Shown here: positions 1-7,605 of the stretch, one piece after another
How positions within the stretch are numbered: position 1 is the stretch's first letter
Layout: every line of letters begins with the position of its first letter
Origin: an uncultured Sutterella sp.
Lineage (GTDB): Bacteria; Pseudomonadota; Gammaproteobacteria; Burkholderiales; Burkholderiaceae_F
Length of the DNA: 15,946 nucleotides
Reading direction: 5' to 3'
NCBI GenBank assembly: GCA_900554375.1
Contig: USHK01000004.1
Coordinates: forward strand, 1-15,946
Translations under genes and position numbers: made by a program
The notes under the pieces: generated by a model
Databases searched by the model: none
Told to the model about the DNA's origin: nothing
The model's input: only the letters and a program-made list of their open reading frames with translations

Positions 1-2132
1 CCACGGAAGCCTCCCTTCTTAATGAAGTCGAACGCATCAATCCTTCCGAAATTCTGATCGCTGACCGTGACCGAGAGCTAGCAGAGGAACGTTTTCCTGA
101 CCGTTCGGTCTCAGCCCTCCCTGACTGGCACTTCGACAGAATCAGAGCCGAAAAAACACTTTTGAAGCAGTTCGGCACTTCCACTCTGGAACCTTTCGGT
201 ATTGCCGACTCCGATTTGATTATTACCGCGGCCGGCGTTGTCGCAGAATACGCTCGTTCCACTCAAGGAACTGATTTAACGCACATTACCGGGATTGCGC
301 GCGAGACTGACAGTGACCATTTGGGCCTAGATGCGGCCTCCCGAAGAAATCTTGAAATTGTGCGCACACTGCGCGGAGAGCAAACCAATACGCTTTTTTC
401 TACGATGGATCATTGCCGTACGGCAATGGGCAGCCGTCGTCTCGCCTCGTGGCTTACCTCTCCCTGCAGAGATCAGGCTGAAGCTGCAAAACGTTCCAAT
501 GCCGTAGAAATCCTATTGGATTCGATGGAAAAATTAGAAAACATCAACGAATTCTTAAAAGGTATTCCTGACTTTGAACGTACTGCAACACGTATTGCTT
601 TAGGTTCTGTCAAACCCCGTGAGCTCGCCGCTCTGCGCGATGCTTTGCCCTCTCTTCATGTGATCGCGGAGAATCTTTCGGACCTCGATTCCGAGCTGCT
701 CAAAGAAACTGCAGAGGAACTTCCGCTGTCCGAAGAGCTGTACCGGCTCCTCTGTGCCTCCCTCAAAAAAGAACCGAGTACCTTTATCCGAGACGGCAAC
801 GTTATTGCCGAAGGCTTCAATGCCGAACTGGACGAATTGCGTGCTCTTAAAAACCACGGCGGTCAATTCCTAGTCGATTATGAGGCTCGCGAAAAAGAAC
901 GCACCGGCATACCGAACCTGCGCGTGGAATTCAACAGCGTCCAGGGCTACTTCATTGAAGTGCCGAAAGGCCAGATCGATAAAGTCCCGGCAGATTATCG
1001 TCGGCGCCAGACGCTTAAAAATGTTGAACGCTACATCACACCTGAGCTCAAAGCCTTTGAAGATAAGGCAGTTAGCGCAGAAGAACGTTCCAAAGCATTG
1101 GAAAAGCAACTTTACGAAGAGCTCATTCTTAAATGTAAACCGTACTGTCAGGATCTTTTGAATTCTGCTCACGGCGTGAGCGTTCTCGATGCCCTTTCCT
1201 CGTTTGCTCAGCATGCGGATACTTACCGTTGGGTCAAGCCTAACTTCACTCCGGCTACCTCCGTAGAAATCAAAGGAGGCAGACATCCGGTCGTGGAAGA
1301 GACCATCGAAAACTATGTTCCGAATGACTGTAATTTAGATGCTCAGCACCGCCTTCATATCATTACCGGTCCAAACATGGGCGGAAAGTCGACATACATG
1401 CGTTCTATCGCACTGATTGTCCTTTTGGCTTACAGCGGAAGTTTTGTTCCGGCGGAAAGTGCCGATATCGGCGTCATCGATAAAATTCTGACTCGTATCG
1501 GCGCTGCAGACGATCTTGCACGAGGACTTTCAACCTTCATGGTTGAGATGACGGAAACGGCTTCAATCCTTCGTCAAGCCACTGATAAGAGTCTTGTTCT
1601 TATGGACGAGGTCGGTCGCGGAACATCCACCTTCGACGGTTTGTCTCTGGCAGCCGCAATCGCAGAGGATTTGGTTGTTAACTGCAGGAGCCTGACGTTA
1701 TTTGCTACGCATTATTTTGAGTTAACGCAGTTAGAAAAGACGCTGCCGGACGTCGTCAATGTTCATGTCGCTGCGGCAGAAAGCTCCAAGAACATCGTTT
1801 TCCTTCATGAAATCCGGCCCGGAGCCGCCAACCAAAGCTACGGTATCGCGGTCGCAAAACTTGCCGGCATTCCGAGAAGCGTGATTCGAGGTGCACAAAA
1901 GGTTCTTTTAAAACTTGAAGAACGAGCTGCTCAGTCCGATGATAAACAGCTCGATCTCTTTGTCGCCTCAGAAGCCTCAACGACAATCTTTCCCGAAGAA
2001 GTTACTGAGACTGACCCTACTCTTATCGAACTGAGGGATAAATTAGCTGATGTTTCCTTAGATGATCTCTCTCCTCGCCAGGCATGGGAACTTCTGGCTG
2101 ATTTACAGAAGAAAGCCAAGGAGACGAAATAG
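1..2132 (+). CDS. mutS: DNA mismatch repair protein MutS, 5'-truncated by window edge
   Basis: MutS recognises base mismatches and small loops in DNA and recruits MutL in an ATP-dependent way. The frame is open from base 3, giving about 709 residues. Family members are about 850 to 900 residues, so the N-terminal mismatch-binding domain is mostly outside the window. Visible parts are the connector region (ERINPSEILI near the start, QFGTSTL around 162-182), the lever and clamp domains, and a complete C-terminal ATPase. The ATPase has Walker A GPNMGGKSTYMR (from 1368) and Walker B with signature LVLMDEVGRGTSTFDG (from about 1594). The motif GAANQSYGIAVAKLAGIP and a C-terminal tail LSPRQAWELLADL follow. 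A QLDLF pentapeptide at 1947-1961 matches the sliding-clamp-binding consensus. A TTG at 162 is internal, not the start. The gene converges with the slyD-like gene. Identification is certain. Confidence 0.97.
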   Translation, partial: TEASLLNEVERINPSEILIADRDRELAEERFPDRSVSALPDWHFDRIRAEKTLLKQFGTSTLEPFGIADSDLIITAAGVVAEYARSTQGTDLTHITGIARETDSDHLGLDAASRRNLEIVRTLRGEQTNTLFSTMDHCRTAMGSRRLASWLTSPCRDQAEAAKRSNAVEILLDSMEKLENINEFLKGIPDFERTATRIALGSVKPRELAALRDALPSLHVIAENLSDLDSELLKETAEELPLSEELYRLLCASLKKEPSTFIRDGNVIAEGFNAELDELRALKNHGGQFLVDYEAREKERTGIPNLRVEFNSVQGYFIEVPKGQIDKVPADYRRRQTLKNVERYITPELKAFEDKAVSAEERSKALEKQLYEELILKCKPYCQDLLNSAHGVSVLDALSSFAQHADTYRWVKPNFTPATSVEIKGGRHPVVEETIENYVPNDCNLDAQHRLHIITGPNMGGKSTYMRSIALIVLLAYSGSFVPAESADIGVIDKILTRIGAADDLARGLSTFMVEMTETASILRQATDKSLVLMDEVGRGTSTFDGLSLAAAIAEDLVVNCRSLTLFATHYFELTQLEKTLPDVVNVHVAAAESSKNIVFLHEIRPGAANQSYGIAVAKLAGIPRSVIRGAQKVLLKLEERAAQSDDKQLDLFVASEASTTIFPEEVTETDPTLIELRDKLADVSLDDLSPRQAWELLADLQKKAKETK

Positions 2133-2152
2133 TATTTTCCGTCCCGATAATG

Positions 2153-2181
2153 CGAATGGCTCGATTGTTTCGAGCCATTCG
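2153..2181. terminator. Perfect 12-bp hairpin between convergent mutS and slyD-like gene
   Basis: CGAATGGCTCGA (2153-2164) and TCGAGCCATTCG (2170-2181) pair perfectly around a TTGTT loop. Neither side has a clean T-run, so it is not a textbook Rho-independent terminator. Its place 20 bases after the mutS stop and 30 bases after the slyD-like stop suggests transcript ending or 3'-end protection for both convergent genes. Confidence 0.6.
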
Positions 2182-2194
2182 TGTATCTCTGATG

Positions 2195-2224
2195 CTGATT
2201 CCAGAAAGAATCAGTGTTTTGTTT
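2195..2224 (+). terminator. Probable Rho-independent terminator of mutS
   Basis: CTGATTC (2195-2201) pairs with GAATCAG (2208-2214) around a six-base loop, followed by TGTTTTGTTT. It reads in the mutS direction. The distal arm overlaps the stop codon (TGA, 2213-2211) of the convergent slyD-like gene. The stem is short, so it may work together with the longer hairpin just upstream. Confidence 0.55.
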
Positions 2225-2729
2225 CCGAAGCCTCTTTAACCAAATCCGCAACTTCAAGCAGTTCGGGTGCTTCCATTTCTTCGACTTCTTCCGGAGTGGC
2301 TTTTTCTACTTTGAGGACCTTAGCAACAAACTTCAGCGCCCAGCCGGCAAAAGGATGATTCCCGTCCAAGAAGACATGATTTTCATCACTGCCGATCACG
2401 GTATAAATCCTTCCGTCACTCGGTTCACCTGGAACGCCCTCCACCTTCATGCCGGGTTCCACGTTGTCGCCCAGCAAATTTAAGGGGACCGAGCGAATCA
2501 GCTCAGGATCGCTTTCTCCGAACGCATCTTCCGGTTCCAGAGTGAGCGTAACGGTATCACCCGCTTTCTTGCCCATTAAAGCCAGTTCGAGTTTCGGAAA
2601 AATATCGTTATGTCCGAACAACACCTGCCAACCCTCTTCCGGACCTTCTTGTAATTGATTCCCGGTGAGATCAAAAACATCGATCTTCAGCCAAGCGACC
2701 GTATCTTTTCCAATTACTGTTTCTGCCAT
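2211..2729 (-). CDS. slyD: SlyD-like FKBP-type peptidyl-prolyl cis-trans isomerase
   Basis: This 172-residue cytoplasmic protein should catalyse prolyl cis-trans isomerisation and act as a folding chaperone. It has the SlyD layout: a split FKBP domain (about residues 6-75 and 128-142) interrupted by an insert-in-flap chaperone domain (about 76-127). The family signatures GHNDIFPKLELALMGKKAGD (39-58) and the DGNHPFAGWALKF block (from residue 122) are present. The histidine-rich metal-binding tail of E. coli SlyD is missing. Instead the last 30 residues are acidic, so the nickel-delivery role is not supported. There is no signal peptide. The ATG at 2729 is preceded by AAGGAAGG at good spacing. 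It follows the NimA-like gene on the same strand by about 80 bases and may be co-transcribed with it. The symbol is by family resemblance. Confidence 0.88.
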   Translation of the reverse strand: MAETVIGKDTVAWLKIDVFDLTGNQLQEGPEEGWQVLFGHNDIFPKLELALMGKKAGDTVTLTLEPEDAFGESDPELIRSVPLNLLGDNVEPGMKVEGVPGEPSDGRIYTVIGSDENHVFLDGNHPFAGWALKFVAKVLKVEKATPEEVEEMEAPELLEVADLVKEASETKH

Positions 2730-2808
2730 GGTTTTAAACCTTCCTTTTTTAATGCGCTCATCCTAGCAGTCCGAAGCGTTGTACATGCTGTCGAACACCT
2801 CAGAACGG

Positions 2809-3285
2809 TTATTTCACGCAGACTTTACAGGTGTATTCATCGCACTTCAGACAGAACATCGTGACGTGGTTTTCCGCCCCTTCGGGAAAAGGAGGAACCA
2901 CACCGGTTTGATGACGATAGAAAACTTCCAGTGCGTGACGAGCTTCTTTGCCTTGAAGGATTTTCATCGTTCCGTCCGCCATGATGCTTTGGAATGCCGA
3001 ACCGCTCTTGCAGGGAATTTCGGGATCAATGACGATGCGTTCTCCGCACTCCATAATGGCAGCGACTTTATTGCAGATACCGCGGATAATTGACACCTTT
3101 TTACCTTCAAGCGCACTGTGACTGTAAAGGCACAGCTTTCCTTCGGGCGTAAATTCATAGCCGAAGTTCATGAAGACTGCGTAAGGTTTTTCTCCGTCCC
3201 ACATCGCATAACTTACGATTTTGCAGCGATCAAGGATCGCTCTAATTTGGCTAAGGTCAGTCACTTCACGATCAGTTCTGCGCAT
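2809..3285 (-). CDS. NimA-like pyridoxamine 5'-phosphate oxidase-family flavoprotein with a four-cysteine C-terminus
   Basis: This 158-residue protein belongs to the split-barrel FMN-binding group related to pyridoxamine-phosphate oxidase, in the NimA-like branch. The N-terminal MRRTDREVTD, the PYAVFMNFGYEF strand (34-45) and LYSHSALEGKK (53-63) are typical of that branch. Some NimA proteins give 5-nitroimidazole resistance by reducing the drug's nitro group, but most homologues have no assigned substrate. Resistance must not be read from the sequence alone. Unusually, the last strand carries C145, C148, C153 and C156 (a CX2CX4CX2C pattern), which could bind a metal or form disulfides; this is inference. 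The ATG at 3285 has AGGAG at close spacing. A terminator hairpin lies between this gene and bamC upstream, so expression may depend on readthrough or on its own promoter. Confidence 0.82.
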   Translation of the reverse strand: MRRTDREVTDLSQIRAILDRCKIVSYAMWDGEKPYAVFMNFGYEFTPEGKLCLYSHSALEGKKVSIIRGICNKVAAIMECGERIVIDPEIPCKSGSAFQSIMADGTMKILQGKEARHALEVFYRHQTGVVPPFPEGAENHVTMFCLKCDEYTCKVCVK

Positions 3286-3298
3286 TTTTTCTCCTATG

Positions 3299-3329
3299 AA
3301 AAAAGCCGACGTGTTGAGGGCGCCGGCTT
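3299..3329 (-). terminator. Rho-independent terminator after bamC
   Basis: On the minus strand AAGCCGGC (3329-3322) pairs with GTCGGCTT (3310-3303) through eight base pairs including one G-T, around an 11-base loop. A run of T follows (complement of the A-run at 3299-3304). It starts 19 bases past the bamC stop and ends just before the ribosome binding site of the NimA-like gene, so it probably limits readthrough into that gene. Confidence 0.75.
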
Positions 3330-3347
3330 GGTTTTTATTTGAACTTA

Positions 3348-4520
3348 TTATCTGACTTGTTCTTGGAGCAGGTTCAGAATTCTTGCTGAAGTGCTCAAAG
3401 GATCGGTTTTGTCACTGTCAGGCATTGCGGTGACAGTTGTCTTATTGCCGTCAGACTGAAGTTTGACACGATAAAGCGGCGCATCAACCGGTTTCTCCTT
3501 AGAGAACCAGCGGCTGAAGAGACCTTCGTCGTTGCGCTTCTTAACTTCATAATCCGGATCCAGGTAGCGGATATAGTAAATGCCGGCAGAACGGTCACGA
3601 TCTTCGATGGTGAGGCCGACACGGTCTAACCCGACACCAACACGTCTCCAAGCGCGATCAAAATCTTCGTCGATTTCAAGCGCTTCTGTCTTGCCGTCCG
3701 GTCCCTTAATTTCGCGGCTGACATAGACCGGAGCGGTCTTCTGCAGAGCAGGCTGTTTTTCGATTTCCTCCCTAGTCTTCTGCTTTGGATTGAAATCGTT
3801 TTCCAGACGCAAGGACAAACGAGTCAGCATTTCGGCTTCGAGCTCTTTATCGGCCGGAGCGGGCTGCCAAGCCGTGTGTTCTTCGCTCGAATTGGTGTAC
3901 ACCTCAATCATACGGCGGTTGGTGATGTAGATGTCCGTACCGCCCTTTTCGTTTCGTTCGATACGAGTGCGGTAACGATCACGCTCACCGGTTGAATAAA
4001 CAGAGTCCAGTAATTTGCCGAGTGTTGCGCGAATAATGTCCTGCGGCAGATTGGCCTTGTTTTCGGCCCAGTTCGTTTCCATGACGCCTGCGCGCGGATC
4101 TTCCCGTTCAACCTGAAGACCGACTGAAGGCCAGAAATCGAGCAGAGATTCCCAAACCTGCTCCGGCGGAAGGTTAACCTCGATGTATCTTTCGTTTCCG
4201 TCTTTTACAATTTTTGTCACAACCGTAGAAGGCAAGACAGGAGCCGTTCCGTTTTCAACAGCGGCTCCGGAGGCGCTCTTTCGGGCCTGCTCGGTTTCAG
4301 CAACCTGAGTTGCCGTAACAGTCTGAGTCTTTCCGGGAACCGAGAAACGATCGTCCATCGGGAGCTGAGATAAATCAGGCGGAATTTCTAACGGAGCGCG
4401 GCTTGTGGTGCTCTCGTACTGAATCTTTTCGTCTGTAAATTTAGAACCCAAATACTGGCAGCCGGTCAAAGAGGCCGCAATCACTGCAACAGTACAGGCA
4501 CGCAGAGGAAATCTGCTCAT
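3348..4520 (-). CDS. bamC: Outer-membrane assembly lipoprotein BamC (NlpB/DapX family)
   Basis: BamC is an accessory lipoprotein of the BAM complex, which inserts beta-barrel proteins into the outer membrane. The 390-residue product begins with a lipoprotein signal ending in a lipobox LTGC, placing the lipidated cysteine at residue 21. After it comes an unstructured stretch with the conserved region YESTTSRAPLEIPPDLSQLP, which in the E. coli protein contacts BamD. Two helix-grip domains follow, one containing VNLPPEQVWESLLDFWPSVG and one containing IDEDFDRAWRRVGVGLDRVG. The length is somewhat above that of E. coli BamC (344). The ATG at 4520 is preceded by GGAG. It lies directly downstream of dapA, the arrangement that gave the older name dapX, and identity is secure from both sequence and context. 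Confidence 0.93.
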   Translation of the reverse strand: MSRFPLRACTVAVIAASLTGCQYLGSKFTDEKIQYESTTSRAPLEIPPDLSQLPMDDRFSVPGKTQTVTATQVAETEQARKSASGAAVENGTAPVLPSTVVTKIVKDGNERYIEVNLPPEQVWESLLDFWPSVGLQVEREDPRAGVMETNWAENKANLPQDIIRATLGKLLDSVYSTGERDRYRTRIERNEKGGTDIYITNRRMIEVYTNSSEEHTAWQPAPADKELEAEMLTRLSLRLENDFNPKQKTREEIEKQPALQKTAPVYVSREIKGPDGKTEALEIDEDFDRAWRRVGVGLDRVGLTIEDRDRSAGIYYIRYLDPDYEVKKRNDEGLFSRWFSKEKPVDAPLYRVKLQSDGNKTTVTAMPDSDKTDPLSTSARILNLLQEQVR

Positions 4521-4566
4521 TTAGTCACTCCAACTCCCTGGATAAACGGGAAAATTAAACTTATTA

Positions 4567-4593
4567 AGGCGGTAATTTTAGCTTATACCGCCT
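4567..4593. terminator. Perfect 8-bp hairpin between dapA and bamC
   Basis: AGGCGGTA (4567-4574) and TACCGCCT (4586-4593) pair exactly around an 11-base A/T-rich loop. In the minus direction the stem is followed by TAATAAGTTTAATTTT, an imperfect T-rich tract. It could partly terminate dapA transcripts or set the dapA:bamC ratio by attenuation or RNA stability. Confidence 0.5.
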
Positions 4594-4613
4594 CTTTCGT
4601 GGTGCTCAGTAAA

Positions 4614-5495
4614 TTAGATACATCCGCCGACCATGAGAGCACGTTCCACTTGCTCATGCTTTGAGGGTGAAAGCGGTGTTAGAGGAAGCCTGATTCCGGG
4701 AGGAATCAACCCCATTCTGTGAAGAGCCCATTTCGGAACAATCGGGTTAGGCTCACAAAAGAGTTCTTTATGAAGCGGCATCAGACGATCGTTGATTTCA
4801 CGAGCACCTATGATGTCATTAGACAAAGCCATGGCGCACATACGGCTCATAAGCTCCGGCGCAACGTTGGCCGTTACGGAAATCACGCCGGCGCCTCCCA
4901 TCAGCATCAGAGCCAGGGCGGAATCATCGTTGCCGCTGTAAATAGCAAACTCGCGATCCTTCGGAAGACGGCTTAAGAGTTCGGATGCCCGGCCTAAGTC
5001 GCCGGTTGCATCTTTCAGACCGATGACGTTCGGCAGCTCAAGCAGACGAAGCACCGTGTCATTCTTCAAATCGGCAACAGTTCTTCCGGGAACGTTGTAC
5101 AAAATGATAGGAATGTCTACGGCTTCTGAAATCGCTTTGAAATGCTGGTAAAGCCCTTCTTGGGTAGGTTTGTTGTAATAAGGAACAACTTGAAGTGTCG
5201 CATCAGCGCCGACAGAAGCGGCATAAGCAGAAAGTTCAATCGCTTCTCTCGTGGAGTTTGAACCCGTACCTGCAATCACCGGAATGCGGCCCGCAGCCGT
5301 TTCTACGGCAACCCGAACCAGTTCATTGTGTTCGTCATAATCAACCGTCGGGCTTTCGCCGGTTGTGCCGACTGCAACGATAGCGTTGGTGCCCGCGGCG
5401 ATATGCATTTCGATGAGGTTTCGGTAAGAGTCATAGTCAATGGTACCGTCTTCAAACATCGGCGAAACCAAAGCAACAATACTGCCTTTAATCAT
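4614..5495 (-). CDS. dapA: 4-hydroxy-tetrahydrodipicolinate synthase
   Basis: DapA condenses pyruvate with aspartate-semialdehyde, the first committed step to diaminopimelate and lysine, in the cytoplasm. The 293-residue length matches the E. coli enzyme (292). Key residues fall at the same numbers: Schiff-base Lys161 in VIGLKDATGD, the triad Thr44 (GTTGES), Tyr107 (VVPYYNKP) and Tyr133 (YNVPGR), and Arg138 for the substrate carboxylate. The TIM-barrel fold is complete. The ATG at 5495 is preceded by AAGGAGTGA. A 105-base gap with a hairpin separates it from the methyltransferase upstream, so it probably has its own promoter, although I found no convincing -35/-10 pair. No lysine riboswitch-like leader was recognised. 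bamC follows after 93 bases. Confidence 0.97.
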   Translation of the reverse strand: MIKGSIVALVSPMFEDGTIDYDSYRNLIEMHIAAGTNAIVAVGTTGESPTVDYDEHNELVRVAVETAAGRIPVIAGTGSNSTREAIELSAYAASVGADATLQVVPYYNKPTQEGLYQHFKAISEAVDIPIILYNVPGRTVADLKNDTVLRLLELPNVIGLKDATGDLGRASELLSRLPKDREFAIYSGNDDSALALMLMGGAGVISVTANVAPELMSRMCAMALSNDIIGAREINDRLMPLHKELFCEPNPIVPKWALHRMGLIPPGIRLPLTPLSPSKHEQVERALMVGGCI

Positions 5496-5556
5496 TATCA
5501 GTCACTCCTTGATGGTGAGATCCTAGGTTGGTTTACTGAATTTATTGTAAAGAAGT

Positions 5557-5578
5557 TCGAGCGCCTTACGGCGCTCGA
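5557..5578. terminator. Perfect 9-bp GC-rich hairpin after the methyltransferase gene
   Basis: TCGAGCGCC (5557-5565) and GGCGCTCGA (5570-5578) pair perfectly. Read on the minus strand the loop is GTAA, a GNRA-type tetraloop closed by C-G, followed by ACTTCTTTAC. The weak T-tract makes it either a modest terminator before dapA or an RNA-stabilising 3' end for the upstream operon. Confidence 0.6.
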
Positions 5579-5600
5579 TAACTATTGATTTCACTGAGGA

Positions 5601-6191
5601 TTATGCGATCGGAAGAATTACCGGAACATTCTTTCCCGCAATCGGCTTCCTCGCTAAAAACCTCTGGAAGCAGTCCCCTTTTTCGATGAGAGACTCTTCA
5701 TATGCAAACACTTCCATAGAGTCGCGGAAGGTGTCGATGAGCTCTAAAGGCTTCAGAACAAAATCGGGACTCTTAGCACGATTGCCGTCAAATCCTTCAA
5801 AAGGCAGCATGAACGTTTCATAGATGAGATATCCGCCTTCCTTCAGGGATTTAACTAAATGGGGAAAAAGCGACCTTTCGAGATAAAAACTCACTACGAT
5901 GACGTCAAATACTTCGTCTTCGAATGGCCACGGGGAGCCTTCCAAATCCGCCTGCATAAAGGTCGCCCCCGGAATCGCTTCAATATAGCTTCTGCAGCGC
6001 TCATCGATATCCAAACCCGTCACTTGGTTCCCGAAAGAGGCCAATAGACGTGTATTTCGGCCCGCGCCGCAGGCCATATCCAGCACTTTCGCATTAGGAG
6101 AAAAAAGCGGACAAAAACGTTTGATCCAAGCTGAAGGTTCGGCATTTAGTCCTTTAACGGCATGCTCTGACGGAATGTAAGGTGCTCTCAT
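5601..6191 (-). CDS. Class I SAM-dependent methyltransferase, substrate unknown
   Basis: The 196-residue cytoplasmic protein has a Rossmann-type SAM-binding fold. Motif I is VLDMACGAGRN (36-46), the acidic residue after strand 2 is in GLDID (59-63), ADLEG (81-85) follows strand 3, and the strand-4 motif is FDVIVVSFYLERSLFPHL (95-112). The post-motif FYLERSLF occupies the region where amino-methyltransferases often have DPPY-type residues, so nucleic-acid N-methylation is not supported. Small-molecule and protein substrates remain open. It resembles TehB-like and other short stand-alone methyltransferases. The gene sits 16 bases after the M50 protease stop and before dapA. Its SD (AAGGAGTGA) is about 12 bases from the ATG at 6191, which is rather far. 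Confidence 0.85.
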   Translation of the reverse strand: MRAPYIPSEHAVKGLNAEPSAWIKRFCPLFSPNAKVLDMACGAGRNTRLLASFGNQVTGLDIDERCRSYIEAIPGATFMQADLEGSPWPFEDEVFDVIVVSFYLERSLFPHLVKSLKEGGYLIYETFMLPFEGFDGNRAKSPDFVLKPLELIDTFRDSMEVFAYEESLIEKGDCFQRFLARKPIAGKNVPVILPIA

Positions 6192-6207
6192 AATGCTAAC
6201 TCACTCC

Positions 6208-6867
6208 TTAAATGAACCATTGAACGATCATCTGTCCCATTCTCATGAACGGACGCATAAAGAACGAAAGCGTTCCGGTAAGGATCAGCGCAAACAGAAT
6301 CCACATACCGTAGGGTTCGATTCTCGAATACTGCCAGGCCAACCCTGGAGGCAAAAGACCGGTAACGATGCGGCCGCCGTCCAGAGGAGGAATAGGAATC
6401 AGGTTCAGGGCCATCAGGACAATGTTACAGCTTACGCCGGCAATACACATCTTCACGAAGAAGTCTTCGTAGATGCCCATAGAGATCAAAATCTTGAGGG
6501 CGATGGCCCAGAGGACGGCCTGAGCCAAGTTGGCGCCGGGTCCCGCCGCGGCAACCCAAATCATGTCCGTTTTCGCGTTGCGTAAATTGCGGAAATTAAT
6601 CGGAACGGGTTTTGCCCAGCCGAACACGATGCCGCTCATACCGGTTAAGGCGCTTCCGATCAGAAGCGCACCGGGCACAAGGATTGTACCGACCGGATCA
6701 ATATGTTTGATCGGGTTTAGTGTCAAACGCCCGAGCATATAGGCCGTTTGGTCGCCGCAAAGTTTGGCGACATATCCGTGCGCGGTCTCGTGGATCGTGA
6801 TTGCAAAAATTAAAGGGATCGCGTAAACCGCGATCGTCTGAACAATCGAAGAAATGTCCATATGCAT
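6208..6867 (-). CDS. Site-2 protease family zinc metalloprotease (peptidase M50), PDZ-less type
   Basis: This 219-residue polytopic inner-membrane protein carries the M50 zinc site within membrane segments: HETAH (26-30) for two histidine ligands plus the glutamate base, and D163 in NLIPIPPLDGGR (155-166) as third ligand. About five to six hydrophobic segments are visible and there is no PDZ or CBS domain, which places it with the small S2P-like group rather than RseP. The natural substrates of this subgroup are generally unknown; cleavage of a membrane-bound protein within the bilayer is the expected reaction. Translation can start at either of two close ATGs (6867 or 6861), and no strong SD is visible. 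It lies 27 bases after yciO and before the methyltransferase, in the operon read from the PHP gene. Confidence 0.9.
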   Translation of the reverse strand: MHMDISSIVQTIAVYAIPLIFAITIHETAHGYVAKLCGDQTAYMLGRLTLNPIKHIDPVGTILVPGALLIGSALTGMSGIVFGWAKPVPINFRNLRNAKTDMIWVAAAGPGANLAQAVLWAIALKILISMGIYEDFFVKMCIAGVSCNIVLMALNLIPIPPLDGGRIVTGLLPPGLAWQYSRIEPYGMWILFALILTGTLSFFMRPFMRMGQMIVQWFI

Positions 6868-6894
6868 CTTTAAGGTGTGGATTAGGAATGAGCT

Positions 6895-7521
6895 TCATTG
6901 AAGGCCGAGCGCGGCCACCGAGCCTAAGCCTTCGCGAATGACTTCCGGCTCATCTCCGGAGAGATCAACTACCGTGGTATCTCCGATCACTGTCGATCCG
7001 TCATCCAAAATGAAAGCAAGCTGATCTCCGATTCGATCCTGGATCTCCCAAGCGGAGGAAAGCGGTTCTTCTTCGCCCGGCATGATTACTGTCGTGCCTA
7101 CAAGCGGTTCTCCGATTTTTTCTAACAAAGCATGAAGTGCTTTATTGGAAGGCACTCTAAGACCGATTGTCTTTTTAGAAGGATGTGACAGACGGCGGGG
7201 CACTTCTTTCGTAGCTTCTAAGATGAAAGTGTAAGGCCCCGGCGTCACGCTTTTCGCCATTCTGTAGCCGGTATTGTTGACTCTGGCCAACTTACTCATT
7301 TGAGACAGAGAGTCGCACAAAAGAGTGAAGTGCTTCTTCTCGCTTAACTGACGAATCAGACGGATTTTGTCTAGCGCTTCTTTGTCGTCCAACCTGCAGA
7401 CGAGCGAAAAACGGGTGTCCGTTGCAACGGCTGCAACCTGCCCTTTCGAGAGAAGTTTGGCTGCTTGTTCGATGCGATGAGGCTGAGGACTCTCAGGCAT
7501 CACTTGCAATATGTATCCCAT
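6895..7521 (-). CDS. yciO: YciO/YrdC/Sua5-family protein, YciO branch
   Basis: The 208-residue protein has the YrdC fold, shared with TsaC/Sua5, which make threonylcarbamoyl-AMP for tRNA t6A modification. It follows E. coli YciO almost throughout: MPESPQPH near the start, IRLIRQLSEKKHFTLLC (73-89), TPGPYTFILEATKEVPRRL, KKTIGLRVPSNKALHALLE and VIREGLGS at the end. YciO proteins bind nucleotide and RNA-like ligands, but their role is distinct from or weaker than that of TsaC, so a t6A function should not be assumed. The ATG at 7521 aligns with the E. coli start, with AAGG about nine bases upstream. It is followed 27 bases later by the M50 gene. Confidence 0.92.
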   Translation of the reverse strand: MGYILQVMPESPQPHRIEQAAKLLSKGQVAAVATDTRFSLVCRLDDKEALDKIRLIRQLSEKKHFTLLCDSLSQMSKLARVNNTGYRMAKSVTPGPYTFILEATKEVPRRLSHPSKKTIGLRVPSNKALHALLEKIGEPLVGTTVIMPGEEEPLSSAWEIQDRIGDQLAFILDDGSTVIGDTTVVDLSGDEPEVIREGLGSVAALGLQ

Positions 7522-7605
7522 TACTTTGACCTTTTCTATATATATATGAATTCGGGCGGAGAGAAACCGCCTGATTTTTAGGTCAATATTGTATAGGTGT
7601 GCGGT
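7522..7605. other. Intergenic spacer between PHP gene and yciO with TA run and short hairpin
   Basis: The spacer holds an 11-base TA alternation (7537-7547) that on the minus strand could serve as a -10 for yciO, but no -35 partner at proper spacing is seen. GGCGG (7555-7559) pairs with CCGCC (7567-7571). The only T-rich tract next to that stem reads on the plus strand, where no gene enters, so I do not call a terminator. Confidence 0.35.

Noticed and set aside
870..1286. A 138-codon open frame antisense to mutS
   Set aside because: It is a mirror of conserved MutS codons with no domain of its own.
5496..5600. Lysine riboswitch upstream of dapA
   Set aside because: The leader is only about 100 bases, with one simple hairpin and no multi-helix junction; it is too short for the known lysine riboswitch.
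6189..6194. ATT directly before the methyltransferase ATG as an alternative start with better SD spacing
   Set aside because: ATT starts are very rare and limited to a few autoregulated genes; the ATG is the simpler choice despite the 12-base spacing.
6698..6898. A 66-codon minus-strand frame whose ATG overlaps the yciO stop as ATGA
   Set aside because: It runs out of frame through the well-supported M50 protease, has no recognisable domain, and its composition reads as a shadow. The ATGA overlap is probably chance, though a coupling leader cannot be excluded.
7555..7580. Hairpin GGCGG/CCGCC followed by TGATTTTT on the plus strand
   Set aside because: It looks like a terminator only on the plus strand, where no gene reads toward it. 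In the minus direction there is no T-run, and the stem is only five pairs.
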